From NCBI GenBank assembly GCA_018343915.1, contig JABRWF010000005.1, positions 283,001-347,000 on the forward strand: 64,000 nucleotides of DNA. Reading direction: 5' to 3'. Within the stretch, counting starts at the first letter, position 1; the number at the start of each line of letters is the position of its first letter. Source of the DNA: Agroathelia rolfsii (Eukaryota > Basidiomycota > Agaricomycetes > Amylocorticiales > Amylocorticiaceae). The position numbers and the translations under genes were made by a program. Shown one piece after another: positions 63,786-64,000 of this stretch. The notes below the pieces were generated by a model that was not told the origin of the DNA, made no database searches, and worked only from the letters and a program-made list of their open reading frames with translations.

Positions 63786-63813
63786 AAAAAAAAAAAAAAA
63801 AAAAAAAAAAAAA
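63786..63813. repeat. Poly-A tract
   Basis: About 28 A residues in a row on the plus strand, with a 14-A run at 63679-63692 on the other side of the tRNA-like element. Confidence 0.85.
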
Positions 63814-64000
63814 CGAAAGAACGATGACGACATTCATGGCTGCTGCGCATGCGCGTATTTTGAGTTGATTGACCGTCAACTTTGCATTGCCGTAACGTGC
63901 AGTATGTGTAGTATGTGCTTATGCGCTGCCGTTACCACCCCCATTTCTCACCTGACCCAAATCTGTTTCATTCTCGCATGGTATTTTGTTTTTCTTTCTT

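Overview
The window reads as nuclear DNA of a filamentous basidiomycete, most likely an Agaricomycete. Genes are split by many 45-65 bp GT-AG introns, intergenic gaps are short, and the gene families are fungal: Sir2/Hst1 sirtuin, Bud6, sedolisin, acetyl-CoA carboxylase, a GPI-anchored Ser/Thr protein and a tandem P450 array. Exon joins were made by eye from splice signals and reading frame, so spans are firmer than individual junctions.

Left part (1-9.4 kb): a sirtuin entering from the left edge (+), a divergent histone H3/H4 pair, a KAT14-type GNAT acetyltransferase (+), a DUF1771-Smr protein (-) and a 125-residue small protein (+). Deacetylase, histones and acetyltransferase sit side by side. 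From 9.4 to 16.1 kb I find no intact gene, only protein-like fragments around 10.8-12.3 kb.

Middle (16-30 kb): a secreted sedolisin protease (-), an unrecognised proline-rich protein (-), the polarity/actin factor Bud6 (+), a GPI-anchored surface protein (+) and a leucine-rich-repeat protein (-).

Cluster (29-50 kb): a block made of the 5' part of the LRR gene plus an FAD-linked oxidase is tandemly duplicated. The second LRR part is a pseudogene and the first oxidase copy carries an in-frame stop, so one good copy of each gene survives. Next come four tandem P450 genes with the same 13-exon layout, plus the decayed last exon of a fifth. One P450 has Arg where the catalytic I-helix Thr should be. 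Together this looks like an oxidative metabolism locus; no backbone synthase lies inside the window.

Right part (50-64 kb): a BTB-domain protein (-), mitochondrial dihydroorotate dehydrogenase (+), the very large acetyl-CoA carboxylase (-), and a gene-free end with simple repeats and a tRNA-like element.
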